64,000 bases of DNA from Nitrospinaceae bacterium (lineage in GTDB: Bacteria; Nitrospinota; Nitrospinia; Nitrospinales; VA-1): NCBI GenBank assembly GCA_021604505.1, contig BQJC01000002.1, positions 434,001-498,000 on the forward strand, read 5' to 3'. Shown here piece after piece: positions 52,661 through 61,531 of the stretch; positions within the stretch are counted from its first letter, which is position 1; the number at the start of each line of letters is the position of its first letter. The notes under the pieces are model-generated. The model did not search any database. It had not been told where the DNA came from and worked only from the letters and a program-made list of their open reading frames with translations. The translations under genes were made by a program, and so were the position numbers.

Positions 52661-54274
52661 TCACTCAGGGCCTGGTGTTTGAAAAAGGGCTCCAAGATTG
52701 ATACTGCCGTGACCCACCTGCGGATATCCCGGAGTGTTCGGGTCCCCTGGATTCAGGTTAGAAGCAGTGCTGTCGGGAGGAAACAGGATCAAAGTCTCCA
52801 GAAACTCTATGATCTCCTCCTGCTTTTTCTTGTTCAACCGCTTAAACCCGTTTCGGGATTGTAGAGCCTCCCCGCCGTGGCGCAGAATCACCTCTTTCAA
52901 ATTGATGCTGCGGGCGTCATGACCGTAAGGAGCCGTGGAACCCACCCCCCAGAGCGGTTCGGTCATCATTTCTGTTTGTACGGTTCCATCGTAATTGATC
53001 TCGTGGAAATTGGGGCCCAGATCATGCCGTTTAAAATCGGTGAAAATATATTTCACAACGAAGGGTTCCTTTTTGGGCAATAACTGCGGCAGAGGCTGGC
53101 CATCGTCCACTTCTTCAATTAAGGTCCTGGCTTCTGCGAACAAGCGGTTGAACTCCGTGCTGCCAGGATCGAAACGGGTTTCCACATCCGCGATTCGTCG
53201 ATCGGCGTTGATGGTCAGGTTTTGCTTATGGCATGTAAGGCAACCGACCCGTTTCATATGCTTTAATCCTTTTTTGGTCGACTTTGTTTGCTCAGCCAAT
53301 CCAGGCTTAAAGTAGTTCAACAGATAAAACTCCAGAAAATCGACCAGAGCGGGATCAATTTCCTCAGTCACGCCATCCAGATCGCCGTCATCGGACCCCA
53401 CATCAATGGGCGGAGCTTCAATGGTATCCAAAGATCCATCCAAAACCATTCCGGCGGGGGTGGTGCAAACGCCTCCATTAAAAGCGGTTAAGAGACAAGG
53501 GTCGGCGGCTTCCAACCCCATTTCCGCTTTTAGGGCGCCAACGATAAATTCGCGCATCGAAATCGTTCCCCCTTGCGCAAAAAACGGTCGAACGCGAAGA
53601 TCCGGGTCTACACCTTGAACCTGGGATGTGTCGACGGAGCCATCAGGAAGCCCTGTGATCTTGCCATAGTAAATTCCTTTACTGATTAGCTTTCTTTGTG
53701 TCGCCTGGCCTGTATCCACGGAAGTGGCAATGGCTTCCGCCCGGAGAGCGCGAAGCTCTTGAGTGATTTCATCAGCTAACTGTTCCTGCAACCCCAGCCC
53801 AAATAAATGCGGTGCATTGCGCCCATCTGGGCGGGTAACCACGTCCCCGCCAAAACCTGCGCTGCCGCGCGGCTGCCCGTGACAAAGTGCGCAAGAGTCC
53901 GCCAAACCGGCCCCAAGAGCCCCGTTATTAGCGATGCTGTTTGGGTCGCCGATGGGTCCACCGATACCATCCGTGACTGTTCTCGGCCCTTGTCCTTGAG
54001 CTTTGGTGAACTTTCGTTGGAACAATTGTCTGCCCCTGCGAACGGCCCGGGCCGGATCTCGCTTGATAATATATAAGGATGAATCGGGAGTGGTCAAATC
54101 TCCTTGTCCCGCTCCAATTTGCTCTTCAAGGGACAAAGCGATCCCCCGGCCCGCCGCGTTTGGTGTTTGGGTTTGATCGGTGAGTTGCGCCTGGGCATCT
54201 CCTGCCCCGACCATTGTGGCGATGGAAAAAAGCGCAACAAATATAGACGTTTGCTTAAAATTCTGAAATTTCAT
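52661..54274 (-). CDS. Di-haem oxidoreductase (DHOR/DUF1111-like)
   Basis: The 537-residue exported protein has a signal peptide (cleavage near DAQAQ) and two covalent haem sites: CALCH (128-132) and CLTCH (345-349). Family features include RGRQLFQRKFT near 80-90, GLGLQEQL, FAQGGTISMREFIVGALKAEMG, TEPLWGVGSTAPYGHDARS and LKEVILRHGGEA. DHOR proteins resemble di-haem cytochrome c peroxidases and are periplasmic; their substrate is often unknown. Predicted location is periplasm. Length is normal. It is a single-gene unit. Confidence 0.85.
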   Translation of the reverse strand: MKFQNFKQTSIFVALFSIATMVGAGDAQAQLTDQTQTPNAAGRGIALSLEEQIGAGQGDLTTPDSSLYIIKRDPARAVRRGRQLFQRKFTKAQGQGPRTVTDGIGGPIGDPNSIANNGALGAGLADSCALCHGQPRGSAGFGGDVVTRPDGRNAPHLFGLGLQEQLADEITQELRALRAEAIATSVDTGQATQRKLISKGIYYGKITGLPDGSVDTSQVQGVDPDLRVRPFFAQGGTISMREFIVGALKAEMGLEAADPCLLTAFNGGVCTTPAGMVLDGSLDTIEAPPIDVGSDDGDLDGVTEEIDPALVDFLEFYLLNYFKPGLAEQTKSTKKGLKHMKRVGCLTCHKQNLTINADRRIADVETRFDPGSTEFNRLFAEARTLIEEVDDGQPLPQLLPKKEPFVVKYIFTDFKRHDLGPNFHEINYDGTVQTEMMTEPLWGVGSTAPYGHDARSINLKEVILRHGGEALQSRNGFKRLNKKKQEEIIEFLETLILFPPDSTASNLNPGDPNTPGYPQVGHGSINLGALFQTPGPE

Positions 54275-54500
54275 AAAGACCCCTTCTTTAAAAATAGTGT
54301 TAGGCCGAAAACTTTTCTAACATACCGCACGCAATTGGAAGCGTGTGTGACAGGAATCACATTTCCTAATAAATTTATGATATTTTTAATTAATAGGTTA
54401 GGCTTATACATTGTTTATAAAAAATTCCAATATAAATCCGCTATCTTTATAGTTTTTTGTTTATATTACGTGGTTTTTCAAGAGTTAATTTTTATAGAAA

Positions 54501-55205
54501 ATGCGCGCAATTTTCCTTCATTCATTCCTTAAATCGTTTGGTTGTTCCCTGCTGATTTTTTATTTTGGTTGGGTTTCTCCCTCTCATTCCCAGGTTATCT
54601 CTCAGCCAACCATCAGCCAGGGGGTATTGGGCTCCGGCGAATACGGTGTCATCGTGAAGGCAAACGATATTCCCTTGGCCGACTTAATTCAGGAAATCCA
54701 AAATCAAAGCGGGATTGAGTTTAAGGTCACGCTTGAAATGAAAAATGAACCGTTCAGCGTAAACCTGGAAGCCAGCAGCTGGACTGAAGCCGTGCTGGAA
54801 ATTATCGAGGACTTTAATCATTTGCAGGTTTGGGATAAGCACAAAAGACTCACGGAGATCCATTTGCTTTCCCTCACTGACCCGGAGGGTTCTCTGGATT
54901 CACTGCAGGGAAAATTTTCCGAGGCACAAAAACAGGGAAACGCAAACCCGGCCCCAGGTGCTGAAGTTGGGGAGATTTTCTTAAACGAAACTCAATTGGC
55001 CAGAATCGGAATGAGTCCCTATCGCAGCCCAATTTCCCCTAAACTTTTGGACGACCCGCAAATCCGAATGTTTCTGGAGAAATATGGTATTAAGGCAAGC
55101 GAGGACTTAAAAAATAGCAACAAAGCCATGAAGGTCCGAAAAGTAGCCCGGCGGCAATTACAGGAATTGCGTAAAAGAAGAGGTGAAAAAAGAGGACCAC
55201 GGTGA
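54501..55205 (+). CDS. Exported protein with STN/secretin-like domain
   Basis: The 234-residue product has a signal peptide (GCSLLIFYFGWVSPSHSQ) and a domain (about 50-115; IPLADLIQEIQNQSGIEFKVTLEMKNEPFSVNLEASSWTEAV) like the secretin/TonB short N-terminal STN fold. A strongly basic C-terminus follows (VRKVARRQLQELRKRRGEKRG). It may interact with a secretin, TonB receptor or PilB-type system in the envelope. Its partner is not clear. The 54275-54500 gap upstream is AT-rich and contains no gene. Confidence 0.65.
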   Translation: MRAIFLHSFLKSFGCSLLIFYFGWVSPSHSQVISQPTISQGVLGSGEYGVIVKANDIPLADLIQEIQNQSGIEFKVTLEMKNEPFSVNLEASSWTEAVLEIIEDFNHLQVWDKHKRLTEIHLLSLTDPEGSLDSLQGKFSEAQKQGNANPAPGAEVGEIFLNETQLARIGMSPYRSPISPKLLDDPQIRMFLEKYGIKASEDLKNSNKAMKVRKVARRQLQELRKRRGEKRGPR

Positions 55206-55703
55206 TGCTGCCGCAGTAAGGAGAAAGCAAATTCTTCAACGATACTTCAACTTTCCAGGTTCGGCCTCGAACAACGCATCTGCAGGTTCTCTTTGGCTCA
55301 TTTAGCAGGCCGTCCGTAAAGCCAAGAGAACAAGAGCGCAGGCGCCCCATTTATATTTTGAATAAAATTTGATGGTTTACCTGCATATGGCCCCTTTCAA
55401 CAAGCCTTATTTTTTTATCAGAAAAATCAAACATTCCCGCGAGCCGCAAGTTCCCCGCGCCCAAAAATTTTTTAATTTAAAAAAATACGGCGCACTTCAT
55501 CAGGGGGTTTAATTTTTCAATCATCCCTATTATTCAAATGGTTATAGGTTTTCTTCTTGTAGATTGATCCAGGATTTGGGTGTTGTCCCTAGAACCTAAG
55601 CGTTTCCCAGTTTCGGCAAACTTTCGGATTTTCGGGTCCTCAATAAAAGCGGTTGTTTTAAATAGCTCTTGATCTTAAGAGGTTATTTTATATAATTGAT
55701 TTT
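55206..55703. other. Intergenic region
   Basis: About 500 bp with poly-A/T tracts and no supported gene. A minus-strand 86-codon frame (55090-55350) overlaps the preceding gene and has no family features. The last 150 bp probably contain the promoter of the TonB locus. No riboswitch was recognised. Confidence 0.45.
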
Positions 55704-56105
55704 ATGCGATACACAGCCAGGGCAATTATTTTTGCGCTCCTGAGTTTAATATTTTGGACTTCAGGAGCAAGCGCATCTCCTTTTCATCACCATGAAAAGA
55801 AGAGCTCTGTTTTGGAAGATGAAAAGATGCAACACGCCTGCCCGCTAAACCATCACGAAAAGGGACTTCCCTGTCCGCATGCCGCACAGCACAAAAATGC
55901 CGGTAAATTCTTTTTGGGTTCTGATTGTGGTGGCGGATCTTCTGCGTCGATTCCTGCATCGCTTAATTTTTCAAAAAACTTTTTTTCTATCACCGATTTT
56001 TTGCTGATCGGCTTTAACGAAAACACCGAAGTTTTCGCCCCATCATCCACACACTACAAATTTTTGCTGGCTTTTCAATTAGAACATCCCCCGAAGTTTC
56101 TCTAA
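55704..56105 (+). CDS. Secreted His/Cys-rich small protein
   Basis: The 133-residue product has a signal peptide (FALLSLIFWTSGASAS) and a mature N-terminal part rich in likely metal ligands: PFHHHEKK, HACPLNHHEKGLPCPHAAQH and later DCGGG. It then becomes hydrophobic (ITDFLLIGFNENTEVFAP). This pattern occurs in small proteins encoded before TonB receptors for metal uptake. It lies 274 bp upstream of the receptor. Metal identity is unknown. Confidence 0.65.
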   Translation: MRYTARAIIFALLSLIFWTSGASASPFHHHEKKSSVLEDEKMQHACPLNHHEKGLPCPHAAQHKNAGKFFLGSDCGGGSSASIPASLNFSKNFFSITDFLLIGFNENTEVFAPSSTHYKFLLAFQLEHPPKFL

Positions 56106-56379
56106 CTTTTCTCGTTTTTAATTTCCCAAAAATTCATTAGGTGGTTTTTCATTCCATCCAAGGTGGTTCGGCTTTCTATTAGAGCGAACCTTAGAGCGAA
56201 CCTGGAAAGTTTGAGGCGTTGCCCCCTTTCCAAAGGACGGAAGTTGTAATGGTTCTAAATGGAACCTGGCCCGAAATTTTTTGGGAACCCCCCAAGCCTC
56301 TGACAAAAAGGGTGAAAGGGTGTCTTAAAAATCAAAATTTATTGTTCCCGCAATAAATAAGAAAGGTTGGCAACCAGCG
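56106..56379. promoter_or_regulatory. Leader region before the TonB-receptor gene
   Basis: The interval contains a GGTTCG (56165-56170)/CGAACC (56185-56190) stem, a direct repeat AGAGCGAACCT (56181-56191 and 56193-56203), and a GAGGC/GCCTC pair that could form a long-range stem. The GCGTTGCCCCC word resembles part of the cobalamin riboswitch consensus, but the other conserved boxes were not found. A structured regulatory leader is possible; class not determined. Confidence 0.3.
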
Positions 56380-58491
56380 ATGATTTTCCAGGAAAAAGTA
56401 TCTGTCAGGGCGTTCGTGGTTTACGCGATTTTAAATTTGATTTGTGTCCAGCCGGCACTCGCGGATGAGGGAGATAACGACCGCTTGGTAATGCCAGAAG
56501 TTCTCGTTGAGGCTCCGAAGGCAACGTTAAAAGAAACGACCCAGACATCCATTGGAACATTCGAATCCACGGTCGGAACGTTGACCGTTCCAAGCAATCT
56601 GGAAGCCGCGAAAATCATCCAGCGCACGCCCGGTGGCGTGGCGGTTGTCGATTCAAAAGCATTCGAAAACGATTTTTCCCTTAATTTTGAAGACACCCTG
56701 GCGTTTGTCCCCGGCGTGTTCGCCACAAAACGTTTTGCCGAAGAGGTGCGCATCTCAATCCGGGGTTCCGGCCTCGAACGCAACTTTCATCAGAAGGGGC
56801 TGGCGGCTCTTCAGGATGGCGTCCCCTTCAATGCGGCGGATGGCAGCGGCGATTTTCAGGAAATCGATAATCTCACCTTGCAGCGCATTGAAGTCTTTAA
56901 AGGGGGCAACTCCATGCAGTTTGGCGGTACGACGCTTGGCGGTTCCATAAATATGATCTCCAAGACGGGCCAGAGTCATCCGGGGCATCAACTGCGTTTG
57001 GAAGGGGGGTCGGACGATACCTTTCGCGGGAACTTTCAAACCGGCCAGCTGTTTGGAAATTCCGATTTGTTTCTCAGTTTCACGGGCTCTATGAGTGACG
57101 GGTTCCGCCAGCATGCGGACCAGGAAAGTTATAAGTTCAATTCGAATCTCGGGACCAGACTTTCCGAAACCGTTGAAACCCGTTTTTACTTCACCGCGAA
57201 CTACGTTGAACTGGAATTGCCCGGAACCGTCACTTTATCCAGTGCATTGAATAATCCGCGAGTGGCGAGAGATGCTGTGCTCGCCGCTGATGAACACCGA
57301 GACATCAATTCGGTTCGGGCGTCCAACAAGACCACCTTCGATCTTGGCGGCGGCAACTTGTTGGATGTGGGAGCTTTTTTCACTTACAAGGATTTGTTTC
57401 ACCCCATCACTCCCTTTGTCGGCGTCATCGATCAGGAAAGCCACAACTACGGCGTGTTTGCAAGAGGCACGGGCTCTTATAACGTCGGAGAATTTTTGAA
57501 CCGCTTCAGTTTGGGAGTCACCACGCATACCGGAAAAACGGATGCAAAAGTGTTTGCCAACGTGGGCGGACAACGCGGTGCCTTAACCAGAGACACCGAC
57601 CAATTGGCCAACAGCGTCGTGGTGTATGGCGAGAACAGTTTTTATATCACCCGCAATCTGGCTTTGATCACAGGTCTGCAATACGTTTGGGCGAACCGTG
57701 ATGTGGTGACCGCCAGCGACACCTATGAGTCGGTCAACCCTAAAGTGGGCGTGCTGTACGAGCCTTCAAAAACCATGCAGTTCTTCGCCAATGTCAGCAA
57801 AAGCTATGAGCCGCCGGATTTCAGTGATTTGACGCAGGGAGGCACCTCGGCTTTTGTTCCATTGGATGCGCAACGGGCATGGACGGCGGAGGTTGGAACC
57901 CGCGGCCAGCGGGGTCCCGTTGCCTGGGATGTCAGTGTGTACCGGGCCTGGATCTTTGACGAATTGCTGAAGTTTACGGTAGGAGGGGGAATTCCCGCTA
58001 CCACATTCAATGCAGATGAAACCATTCATCAGGGCGTGGAAGCGGGTTTGACCGTTCAACTGGCCGAAAATTTGATTGCCGGTGGAGACCGCCTGGGTTG
58101 GCGCAATTCATACACCTACAGTGATTTCCGATTTGATGGCGATGCTTTGTTTGGCAACAACACCATTCCCGGTCAGCCGCCTCACCTTTTTCAGACGGAG
58201 TTACGCTATGACCACCGCGAAGGTTGGTACGTGGCTGTGAACGCGGATAAGGCGAGTAAGGCGGAAGTTGATTTCACCAACACCTTCACCGCCCCCGGTT
58301 ATACGTTGATGGGTTTCGGCGCCGGATACGAGGTCAATAAGAACGTCAGCATGTTCGTCACCGGACGCAATCTTTTTGACACCAACTACATTTCCAACTT
58401 TTCAACGGCGGTCACCGCAGGAACCGGCTCGGCGCTTTTCTATCCCGGTGACGGCAGGCGTTTTTTTGGTGGCGTGACTTTAAGGTTTTAA
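56380..58491 (+). CDS. TonB-dependent outer-membrane receptor
   Basis: The 703-residue receptor has a signal peptide (cleavage near PALADEG), a TonB-box-like segment (PEVLVEAP at about 37-44) and a plug domain (about 75-195; FEDTLAFVPGVFA, SIRGSGLERNFHQKGLAALQDGVPFN, LQRIEVFKGGNSMQFGGTTLGGSINM). A beta-barrel follows to a terminal Phe (GGVTLRF). The barrel has the MFVTGRNLFDTNY motif near the end. The plug resembles FecA/metal-chelate receptors more than sugar receptors. It lies in a complete TonB locus; substrate is not inferable from sequence alone. A ribosome-binding site (AAAGG) is 15 nt upstream. Confidence 0.92.
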   Translation: MIFQEKVSVRAFVVYAILNLICVQPALADEGDNDRLVMPEVLVEAPKATLKETTQTSIGTFESTVGTLTVPSNLEAAKIIQRTPGGVAVVDSKAFENDFSLNFEDTLAFVPGVFATKRFAEEVRISIRGSGLERNFHQKGLAALQDGVPFNAADGSGDFQEIDNLTLQRIEVFKGGNSMQFGGTTLGGSINMISKTGQSHPGHQLRLEGGSDDTFRGNFQTGQLFGNSDLFLSFTGSMSDGFRQHADQESYKFNSNLGTRLSETVETRFYFTANYVELELPGTVTLSSALNNPRVARDAVLAADEHRDINSVRASNKTTFDLGGGNLLDVGAFFTYKDLFHPITPFVGVIDQESHNYGVFARGTGSYNVGEFLNRFSLGVTTHTGKTDAKVFANVGGQRGALTRDTDQLANSVVVYGENSFYITRNLALITGLQYVWANRDVVTASDTYESVNPKVGVLYEPSKTMQFFANVSKSYEPPDFSDLTQGGTSAFVPLDAQRAWTAEVGTRGQRGPVAWDVSVYRAWIFDELLKFTVGGGIPATTFNADETIHQGVEAGLTVQLAENLIAGGDRLGWRNSYTYSDFRFDGDALFGNNTIPGQPPHLFQTELRYDHREGWYVAVNADKASKAEVDFTNTFTAPGYTLMGFGAGYEVNKNVSMFVTGRNLFDTNYISNFSTAVTAGTGSALFYPGDGRRFFGGVTLRF

Positions 58492-58519
58492 TCTGAATCC
58501 ATTTAAAGGAAAAGTCGTG

Positions 58520-59809
58520 ATGATTGCTAAAAATATTAATTTATGCGTTGCCTTGTTTTTGCTGGTTTTTAATATTTCCTGCGCAGGAAATATTAAAAAC
58601 TCCCCCGAAACCGGGTCCTCAGCGGCGTTACCGCATAGCCCCATGGGGAAAAATGCGAATCTGGTGGATTGGGAATCCCAGCCTCAGATTGTCGGCCAGG
58701 GGAACGGACTTCAGCTGATGTTGAAAACTTCCGAAAGCATGAATTTCATTTATGCGGCGTATCAGGGAAAGGGAGGCCAGGATCTGTTGTATTTGAGTTC
58801 TCACAATGTGGGCGACACCTTTTCAAAACCCTATCCCATTAACAAGGTTCCAGGCGAGGTGAGCTCCCACGGCGAAAACAGTCCGTTGCTCAGAAAGGGT
58901 CCGGGGATTGAAATGTATGCGTTCTGGCAGGGAGGCAAAGATTTGAAATTTGCCAGATCGATGAACTTTGGAAGGAGTTTTACGCCTGCGGTGGTAGTGA
59001 ATGACAGCAAAGTCAAAGGCTATCACTCCTTTCAAACCATGGAAGTCGCACCCGATGGAACGATTTATGTCGCCTGGCTGGACGGCCGCGACAAGGAAAC
59101 CAACCCTCCGGGGACGGGGTCCCTTTATATCGCCAAATCCATCGATCAGGGAAAGTCGTTCGGCAAAAACATAAAAGTTTCCGGCGCTATTTGTCCCTGC
59201 TGCCGCCCAGCCATCGCGTTTGACGATTCCGGCAAAGTTTTTATTTCCTGGCGGCATGTCTATGAAGGGGATAACCGGGTCATGGTGGTGTCCACTTCTG
59301 AAGACAAAGGGGAAACCTGGTCCGACAAGGTCCGCGTTACGGAAGAAGGCTGGAAGATCAACGGATGCGCCCATTCTGGCCCGGCAATGAGTTATGCCAA
59401 TGGCAAGTTGTTCGTCGTTTGGTATAGCGGGGCAGGAAACAAGTCCAGCATGCGGGCGGCAATATCCTCCGACCGAGGCGCCAGTTTCAAATACCTGGGG
59501 GAAATTCAGGGAGAGGTGCTCGACGCCAACCATCCGGGCATACAGATCATCGAAAACGAGGCCTGGGTCATTTTTCAAGGACGGGAACCCGGCATTGACA
59601 ATGGATGGGGAAACATTCGTCCCTGGCTCATGAAAATTTCCGGAACCGGGACGCCGTCGAACCCGGAGATGATTCCTTTTCTCGGAGACAGCGTTTCCTA
59701 TCCGCTGTTGTTCGCAGGCAGTGGAGGAAGGGTTTACGCGACCTGGACGGAACTTGCTGAAGAGGGGCAGAAAGCCATTCTCTGCCGGGGCCGGTTGAGC
59801 AAAAGTTAA
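58520..59809 (+). CDS. Exported BNR/sialidase-fold protein with CPCC motif
   Basis: The 429-residue product has a lipoprotein-like signal (LVFNISCAG) and a six-bladed sialidase-like propeller with repeated Asp-box-type motifs (S-x-D-x-G-x-(T/S)-W/F, for example SIDQGKSF, SEDKGETWS and SSDRGASF). Residues about 219-224 are CPCCRP, a cysteine cluster absent from sialidases, and catalytic residues of sialidases are not evident. It probably binds a ligand outside the inner membrane rather than cutting sialic acid. It lies 28 nt after the TonB receptor, so it probably works with it. The ATG follows AAGGA by 9 nt. Confidence 0.75.
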   Translation: MIAKNINLCVALFLLVFNISCAGNIKNSPETGSSAALPHSPMGKNANLVDWESQPQIVGQGNGLQLMLKTSESMNFIYAAYQGKGGQDLLYLSSHNVGDTFSKPYPINKVPGEVSSHGENSPLLRKGPGIEMYAFWQGGKDLKFARSMNFGRSFTPAVVVNDSKVKGYHSFQTMEVAPDGTIYVAWLDGRDKETNPPGTGSLYIAKSIDQGKSFGKNIKVSGAICPCCRPAIAFDDSGKVFISWRHVYEGDNRVMVVSTSEDKGETWSDKVRVTEEGWKINGCAHSGPAMSYANGKLFVVWYSGAGNKSSMRAAISSDRGASFKYLGEIQGEVLDANHPGIQIIENEAWVIFQGREPGIDNGWGNIRPWLMKISGTGTPSNPEMIPFLGDSVSYPLLFAGSGGRVYATWTELAEEGQKAILCRGRLSKS

Positions 59810-59988
59810 ACGGATGTCGAAAGGATAAAAAATTTTTAAAAATATCGAAAACCGGGTTGCATCCACATGGCCGGAACAAATTCCTGTGACCTCCAATGAG
59901 GGGAGTGGGACCCGGCGGAACCTGGTTTTTCCGGTAATTTCATTTTGAGTTTGCTGTGACTTGAAGCTTTTTAATCAGGGAGTCAAAA

Positions 59989-60666
59989 ATGTTCGACTTT
60001 ATTCAATCTGCATTTAGTTTTGTCGGTAAGGGTGGGTTCGTCATGATTCCTATCCTGCTGTGTTCCGTGATTGCCCTGGCGATCGTTATCGAAAGGCTGG
60101 TTTTTACGTTAAGCACACAGCAGGATCCTGAAGCCACCCTGAATGATTTTAAAGAATCGCTGAAAAACAATAGACTGTCCGAAGATTGGTTAGACCATCA
60201 AAATTCTAAGGATTCTGTAAAGCGCATGATCGGTGCAGGACTACGTCTGAAGAGCTTGCCAAAATGGAAAATGGAAGAAGAATTGTCGGAAGTCGGGCAG
60301 GAAGAAATCAACAAGCACAATAGATACCTCCGCGGCCTGGAAGTCATCGCAAGCATCACACCCCTCATGGGGCTGTTGGGAACCGTGATCGGCATGGTCC
60401 AGGCTTTCAGCAAGGTGGCCGAGCACAAGGGGATCGTGGACCCCAGTTTACTGGCAGGCGGCATTTGGGAAGCGCTGTTGACGACAGCCGCCGGATTGTC
60501 CGTTGCCATCCCGACCATGGTCATGCTGCATTTCTTCAATCGCAGGACCGAAAACATTTCATTCACTTTGGAAAAATGCGGCCGCATCCTGATCCATCAC
60601 TTTTCCAGAGAAGGAAGTTCAAAGCCTTCGCCAAGTGATTGGGAAAATGAATTGATAAAAGCGTGA
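59989..60666 (+). CDS. exbB: ExbB/TolQ-type proton channel component
   Basis: The 225-residue inner-membrane protein has the ExbB layout: N-terminal helix (MIPILLCSVIALAIVIERLVF), a cytoplasmic loop, then the conserved paired helices LEVIASITPLMGLLGTVIGMVQAF and LLTTAAGLSVAIPTMVMLHFF, including the pore Thr. GGGAG is just upstream of the ATG. It powers the TonB receptor through ExbD and TonB encoded behind it. The preceding 180 bp contain no gene. Confidence 0.93.
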   Translation: MFDFIQSAFSFVGKGGFVMIPILLCSVIALAIVIERLVFTLSTQQDPEATLNDFKESLKNNRLSEDWLDHQNSKDSVKRMIGAGLRLKSLPKWKMEEELSEVGQEEINKHNRYLRGLEVIASITPLMGLLGTVIGMVQAFSKVAEHKGIVDPSLLAGGIWEALLTTAAGLSVAIPTMVMLHFFNRRTENISFTLEKCGRILIHHFSREGSSKPSPSDWENELIKA

Positions 60667-60703
60667 CGCGGATGGATTTCAAATTTTTTTACAGCGGACC
60701 CAT

Positions 60704-61090
60704 ATGAAACAGATAAGGAACAGGAAAAAGCCTTTTCGACTGGATATCACGCCGTTAATCGACGTGGTATTTTTGCTGCTTATTTTCTTCATGTTGACGT
60801 TTTCCGTCGAGGGCCAGGGGATCGATATCAATTTTCCAGGCCCCGGACCGGAGGTGAGTCATTTAACAACGCCACTGACCTTGACGGTGAACAAAGAAGG
60901 CTCGATTCTGATCGACGATGAAACAATTGATTTTGATTTTCTGGTTCCGGAACTTAAAGAAAAATTGATTCTTAGAAAAGATAAGAGCCTGACTGTGGAA
61001 ATTCATGAAAAGGTTCAATACGATCTGTTTGTTCGCGTTTTGGATTTAGCCAAAAAAGCGGGAGCGGAAAATTTCTCTATTATCAGATAG
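60704..61090 (+). CDS. exbD: ExbD/TolR family protein 1
   Basis: The 128-residue protein has an N-terminal cytoplasmic tail (RLDITPLIDVVFLLLIFFM, with the proton-carrying Asp in the membrane helix) and a periplasmic ExbD domain (LTVNKEGSILIDDETIDFDFLVPELK, ending GAENFSII). It lies 37 nt after exbB. Two ExbD genes in a row suggest a heteromeric complex or separate partners. Confidence 0.92.
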   Translation: MKQIRNRKKPFRLDITPLIDVVFLLLIFFMLTFSVEGQGIDINFPGPGPEVSHLTTPLTLTVNKEGSILIDDETIDFDFLVPELKEKLILRKDKSLTVEIHEKVQYDLFVRVLDLAKKAGAENFSIIR

Positions 61091-61098
61091 GGGAGACC

Positions 61099-61515
61099 AT
61101 GATTAAGTTACAGAAAGATTTAAAAGAAAAAGAATTTTTCAGGCTCGATCTGGCGCCTATGATCAATATCGTTTTTCTTTTATTGATTTTCTTTTTATTG
61201 ACTTCGACCGCCATCAAACAAGGAGAAAGCATCGACTTGCCTCAGGCGGAATCTTCGAAAAAAAACGAAGGTGAAAATATCGTTGTCAGCGTTGGAAACG
61301 ACCACAAACTGCAACTGGATCGACAGGGAATCCAGGTGCAGGATCTAAAAGATAAATTGACTGAAAGGCTAAAGGGGAGCGATCGCAAGGTAGTGGTCAT
61401 TGAAGGAGATAGAAAGATTGAGTTCGCATTGTTTGGCGAGATCATTGATATTGCAAAGCGGGCGGGAGCGGTCGATTTCATCCTTGCAACCGAACCGCTC
61501 GATTTTCAATCCTGA
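61099..61515 (+). CDS. exbD: ExbD/TolR family protein 2
   Basis: The 138-residue paralogue has FRLDLAPMINIVFLLLIFFLLTS as its membrane segment, with Asn where the first ExbD has the membrane Asp (LAPMINIVF against ITPLIDVVF). It then has the periplasmic domain (VSVGNDHKLQLDRQGIQVQDLKDKL, ending AVDFILATE). The Asp-to-Asn change would remove the proton-carrying acid. GGGGAG precedes the ATG 8 nt after exbD-1. It may be a non-conducting partner subunit. Confidence 0.92.
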   Translation: MIKLQKDLKEKEFFRLDLAPMINIVFLLLIFFLLTSTAIKQGESIDLPQAESSKKNEGENIVVSVGNDHKLQLDRQGIQVQDLKDKLTERLKGSDRKVVVIEGDRKIEFALFGEIIDIAKRAGAVDFILATEPLDFQS

Positions 61516-61531
61516 CTGGAAAGAATAAGTG

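Noticed and set aside
56106-56379. Cobalamin riboswitch before the TonB receptor
   Set aside because: Only a GCGTTGCCCCC word resembles the consensus; the B12 box and the other conserved segments could not be found.
58823-59896. 357-codon minus-strand frame
   Set aside because: It is the antisense shadow of the BNR-fold gene, whose signal peptide and Asp-box repeats are clear.
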